A stretch of 64,000 bases of DNA from UBA6168 sp965222975 (lineage in GTDB: Bacteria; Bacteroidota; Bacteroidia; Chitinophagales; Saprospiraceae). The stretch is taken from positions 62,001 to 126,000 of the forward strand of contig CBDCVJ010000041.1 in the NCBI GenBank assembly GCA_965222975.1. The letters are read 5' to 3'. A model generated the notes under the pieces. It was not told the DNA's origin and did not search any database. It was given only the letters and a program-made list of their open reading frames with translations. Positions 62,103 to 64,000 of the stretch are shown here, in pieces (position 1 is the first letter of the stretch; every line of letters begins with the position of its first letter). The translations under genes were made by a program, and so were the position numbers.

Positions 62103-62879
62103 TCAAAACCGCTTGATCTTTTCGAGAAAGGCTTTCTTTAACCGCTTTGATACAGGCACGCAACCACCGTCCACCATGTAGATCGAGCCTTCCTTGTGGT
62201 ATTTTTTTAAATGGTACAAATTGATGAGGTAGGATTTGTGCGGGGAGAAAAACTCATAAGGCTCCAATAATTTCCTAAACTCGCCAAGATTATAAGAGCT
62301 TACAATGTCGGTTTTGTCTTTAGTGACCACCCGGGTGCATTTTTGCAAACCCTCGCAGCGAAGGATGTTTTGGATGGCAATGAATTCGTAGCCCTCTATG
62401 GTGGGAACACCGATCAAGTCTTCCTGTGCTTTCTTTTGGACTACGCCCTCGATCAGCTTTTTGCTCCGTTTAAATTCTTCCTTATCACGGATTCTTTGCA
62501 GCGTGTTACTGACCACTATCCTTAGGTTTTCCTCTTTCAAAGGCTTTAACAGATAGCCTGAAACGGCGCATTGGATGGCATCAACGGCGTAAGTATTGTT
62601 ATTGGCCACAATGATGGTTTCATGTTCGTTTTTACGGATCCAGTGGAGGCTTTGTAGTTCAGGTTGGTTCAGTAGCAAAACATCGAAAAAGATGATACTG
62701 GGTTTCAGTTTTTCGATCAATTTGGAGGCTGCTGGCAATGTGCTGGCCGAGCCCGTTATCTGCACATTGGGAAAGTATTTGTGAAGATAGGACTTCAACG
62801 CACTTTTGGTATTTGGTTCGTTTTCGACCAAAATAGTGCTGATGGAATAACCTGTTGGCGGTAATGTAGGGAGGTTCAT
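62103..62879 (-). CDS. LytTR-family response regulator, probable eCIS regulator
   Basis: The 258-residue protein has a receiver domain (residues ~13-130) with an acidic pocket (E19, E21), phospho-acceptor D66 (IIFFDVLLL) and conserved Lys in YLLKPLKEEN. A C-terminal LytTR DNA-binding domain (~160-258) follows (IQNILRCEGLQKCTRVVTKDK, FFSPHKSYLINLYHLKKY, PVSKRLKKAFLEKIKRF). LytTR regulators are usually phosphorylated by a membrane histidine kinase; none is encoded nearby. Being first in the minus-strand run, with the structural genes starting 132 bp downstream, it is the likely controller of the injection system. The candidate operator lies in the gap. Regulation is inferred. Confidence 0.9.
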   Translation of the reverse strand: MNLPTLPPTGYSISTILVENEPNTKSALKSYLHKYFPNVQITGSASTLPAASKLIEKLKPSIIFFDVLLLNQPELQSLHWIRKNEHETIIVANNNTYAVDAIQCAVSGYLLKPLKEENLRIVVSNTLQRIRDKEEFKRSKKLIEGVVQKKAQEDLIGVPTIEGYEFIAIQNILRCEGLQKCTRVVTKDKTDIVSSYNLGEFRKLLEPYEFFSPHKSYLINLYHLKKYHKEGSIYMVDGGCVPVSKRLKKAFLEKIKRF

Positions 62880-63534
62880 TATTTGGCTTTTTTTGGTTTT
62901 CCACAGTAAGTCAGTCTAAGTAGTTGCAGGTAGATAAAACGGGTCCACCGAAGGGGTAGGACAAAGAAATGCTTGGGTCATTTACGGAGCGGGCAGGTAC
63001 GGTCGGGTTCAATCTGCCCAAATCCAATTTTTGGTTTTCTCAAAAGTACGCTTAGAGATGTATCGAGGAAAGTAGATAATAGGTAAAAGAAAACGGAAAG
63101 TTGAAGCTCTGATTTTCTTTTTTTAGGTGGTTCAACAAAGATAAATAAGTGATGGTTAAGAGGCAAGCTTTTTTTAATGAATTACCAAAACTAGATTCAT
63201 AACTTGGTTTCTTTTCATTTTACAAACCCAAATTCAAAAAAAAAACGCAACATGTAGCTAAAGGCCAAACGTTGCGTCCTGATGAAAATTTGTTATTATG
63301 AACTAAAAGGTGAATGTCTAAATCCAGATGTATGACCTGTCTTGAATCATAGTTTTTGTTTTTGATGTGTAACGATTCAGTAGGGTTGTTTTTTAAGAAA
63401 AATTGAATCCGAATTTATTTCGATAGTCCTCAAAAAACAACCACTATTGAGAGAAAGAACATAGAATGTTTTTCTTCTTTCTTTCTCTAAACTGAATTGT
63501 TATTGATTGTTAATAAATGGTTTGAGGTAAAAAT
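62880..63534. other. Intergenic region upstream of the regulator gene
   Basis: This 655-bp stretch should hold the promoter of the LytTR gene and the terminator of the small secreted-protein gene to the right. I see only a short hairpin near 63245-63277 (ACGCAAC / GTTGCGT, 19-nt loop) and A/T-rich sequence. No gene is recognised. Confidence 0.5.
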
Positions 63535-63825
63535 TTAACAAAGGGCAGATTTTCTGATTACTGGCTTCAAGAATTGTTTGTGGTTGAAGTAAAAAGCATA
63601 GGATTCTGTTTTTGGGGTTGTGGTCGTGATGTTTGATTCTGCTTTTGTGTAGGTGTTTGATTCGATAGCTAATGTCTCTTCTATTTGCCCTAATTTGATT
63701 TCAGTTTTTTTGGCCAAGGCAGTTGCACCGTCATTGTCAGTATTGTTGTTTTGAACTTGTGCTTGTGAGGTGAGACCCATTGTGAAGAAGAAAACCAGTG
63801 TGAAGAAAATTTTAGTGATGTTCAT
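63535..63825 (-). CDS. Small secreted protein of unknown function (96 aa)
   Basis: The 96-residue protein starts with a signal peptide (IFFTLVFFFTMGLTSQAQ). The mature part is short, Thr/Asn/Glu-rich (NNNTDNDGATALAKK, SNITTTTPKTESYAFYF), with a basic C-terminus (KQFLKPVIRKSALC) ending in a Cys. No domain is recognised. It is encoded downstream of a gene that runs off the right edge on the same strand, and is separated from the eCIS cluster by the regulatory gap. Probably periplasmic or secreted. Confidence 0.55.
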   Translation of the reverse strand: MNITKIFFTLVFFFTMGLTSQAQVQNNNTDNDGATALAKKTEIKLGQIEETLAIESNTYTKAESNITTTTPKTESYAFYFNHKQFLKPVIRKSALC

Positions 63826-63893
63826 TTTAGTTTGTGTTAGTGCTGTTCAGATTTTTGTTGTCATTGTATGGGGGAAGAAATTTGGAAGGTGAC

Positions 63894-64000
63894 TTATGCC
63901 CGGCGATTTTGCAAGTACTTTGCCGTTTTTGGCACGAATCCCATTTTTTTTTCGTCGATTTCGTTGAATTTATTGAAAATGTGACGTGGCTTTTTTTCCA
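63894..64000 (-). CDS. C-terminal end of a gene cut by the right window edge
   Basis: An open minus-strand frame enters at the right edge and ends with TAA at 63894-63896. The visible 34 residues (including HIFNKFNEIDEKKMGFVPKT, then AKYLQNRRA) look like real protein, charged and helical. There is no start codon in the window. The family cannot be determined from this fragment. Confidence 0.4.
   Translation of the reverse strand, partial: EKKPRHIFNKFNEIDEKKMGFVPKTAKYLQNRRA

Larger units (their letters stand above)
33064..62879 (-). other. Extracellular contractile injection system (eCIS) gene cluster
   Basis: About 30 kb on one strand encodes nearly every class of part of a phage-tail-like injection device: sheath, tube, hub proteins, spike, gp25, two J-type wedge proteins, gpI-like protein, terminator, AAA+ ATPase, LysM collar-type protein, fibre candidates and two DUF4157 cargo candidates. 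Several neighbours overlap by 4 bp (42651-42654, 45125-45128) or abut (47762/47763), supporting one or few transcripts. No head, packaging, integrase or lysis genes are present, and no T6SS membrane complex (TssJLM) is seen, so it is an extracellular rather than a phage or cell-anchored system. Only one sheath and one gp19-type tube gene are found, against three and two in the antifeeding prophage. Confidence 0.93.

Noticed and set aside
33064..62879. Cluster considered as an integrated prophage or a type VI secretion system
   Set aside because: No capsid, portal, terminase, integrase or lysis genes, and no TssJLM membrane complex. gp25, J, DUF4255, AAA+ and DUF4157 set fits eCIS.
1..64000. 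Search for tRNA, rRNA and riboswitch signatures
   Set aside because: No cloverleaf, rRNA core or known aptamer motif was recognised by eye; a covariance-model scan would be decisive.

Overview
The window looks like a chromosome segment of a Bacteroidota bacterium, most likely a Saprospiria-like marine or sludge heterotroph. The basis is several secreted proteins with C-terminal type IX secretion (T9SS) sorting domains, ASPIC/UnbV and FG-GAP repeat proteins, a DUF2652 protein, a LytTR response regulator, few Shine-Dalgarno-like sites, and many locus-specific intergenic palindromes. The species assignment is inference. I recognised no tRNA, rRNA, CRISPR array, integrase or transposase gene.

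Layout. 1-8.3 kb: end of a surface-polysaccharide cluster (glycosyltransferase 4, O-antigen ligase-like protein, APH-fold phosphotransferase) interleaved with two T9SS-exported proteins. 8.4-14 kb: an orphan MoxR/CoxD-like ATPase, then a Rieske-linked redox group: a Rieske-ThDP enzyme fusion, two tiny membrane proteins, a ferric-reductase-like cytochrome fused to Rieske, and a Cys/His-rich membrane protein. 14-19.7 kb: threonine aldolase, a di-haem cytochrome c peroxidase lipoprotein, a strong terminator, a 200-nt nested palindrome, an IPTL-CTERM surface protein with a recent internal duplication, and a small secreted protein. 20.4-32 kb: a carbohydrate-degradation locus (GH127 beta-L-arabinofuranosidase, a frameshifted sulfatase, D-galactonate dehydratase, an MFS acid-sugar transporter, an iduronate-sulfatase-like enzyme, an ASPIC/UnbV protein), followed by a DUF2652 protein.

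33-62.9 kb, minus strand: a nearly continuous gene cluster for an extracellular contractile injection system (eCIS; AFP/PVC/MAC-like). In transcription order it encodes a LytTR response regulator, a small protein, sheath, tube, a T4-baseplate-family hub protein, a Pro-rich protein, a DUF4255 terminator, an AAA+ ATPase, a small protein, two DUF4157 candidate cargo proteins, a CIS-tube/Afp7-like protein, LysM, gpD-like hub, gp5-like spike, a small protein in the spike-tip position, gp25, two J-type baseplate proteins, a gpI-like protein with a beta-helix tail, a DUF6519 beta-helix fibre candidate, and a two-domain Ig-like/carboxypeptidase-regulatory protein. Stop-start overlaps and very short gaps support co-expression. 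The two DUF4157 proteins share an N-terminal module and have unrelated C-termini. One C-terminus carries a possible Cys-His-Asn/Asp catalytic set, the other is hydrophobic and helix-rich. They are the best candidates for undescribed toxins or effectors.

The window ends with a regulatory stretch, a small secreted protein and the 3' end of a gene cut by the right edge.
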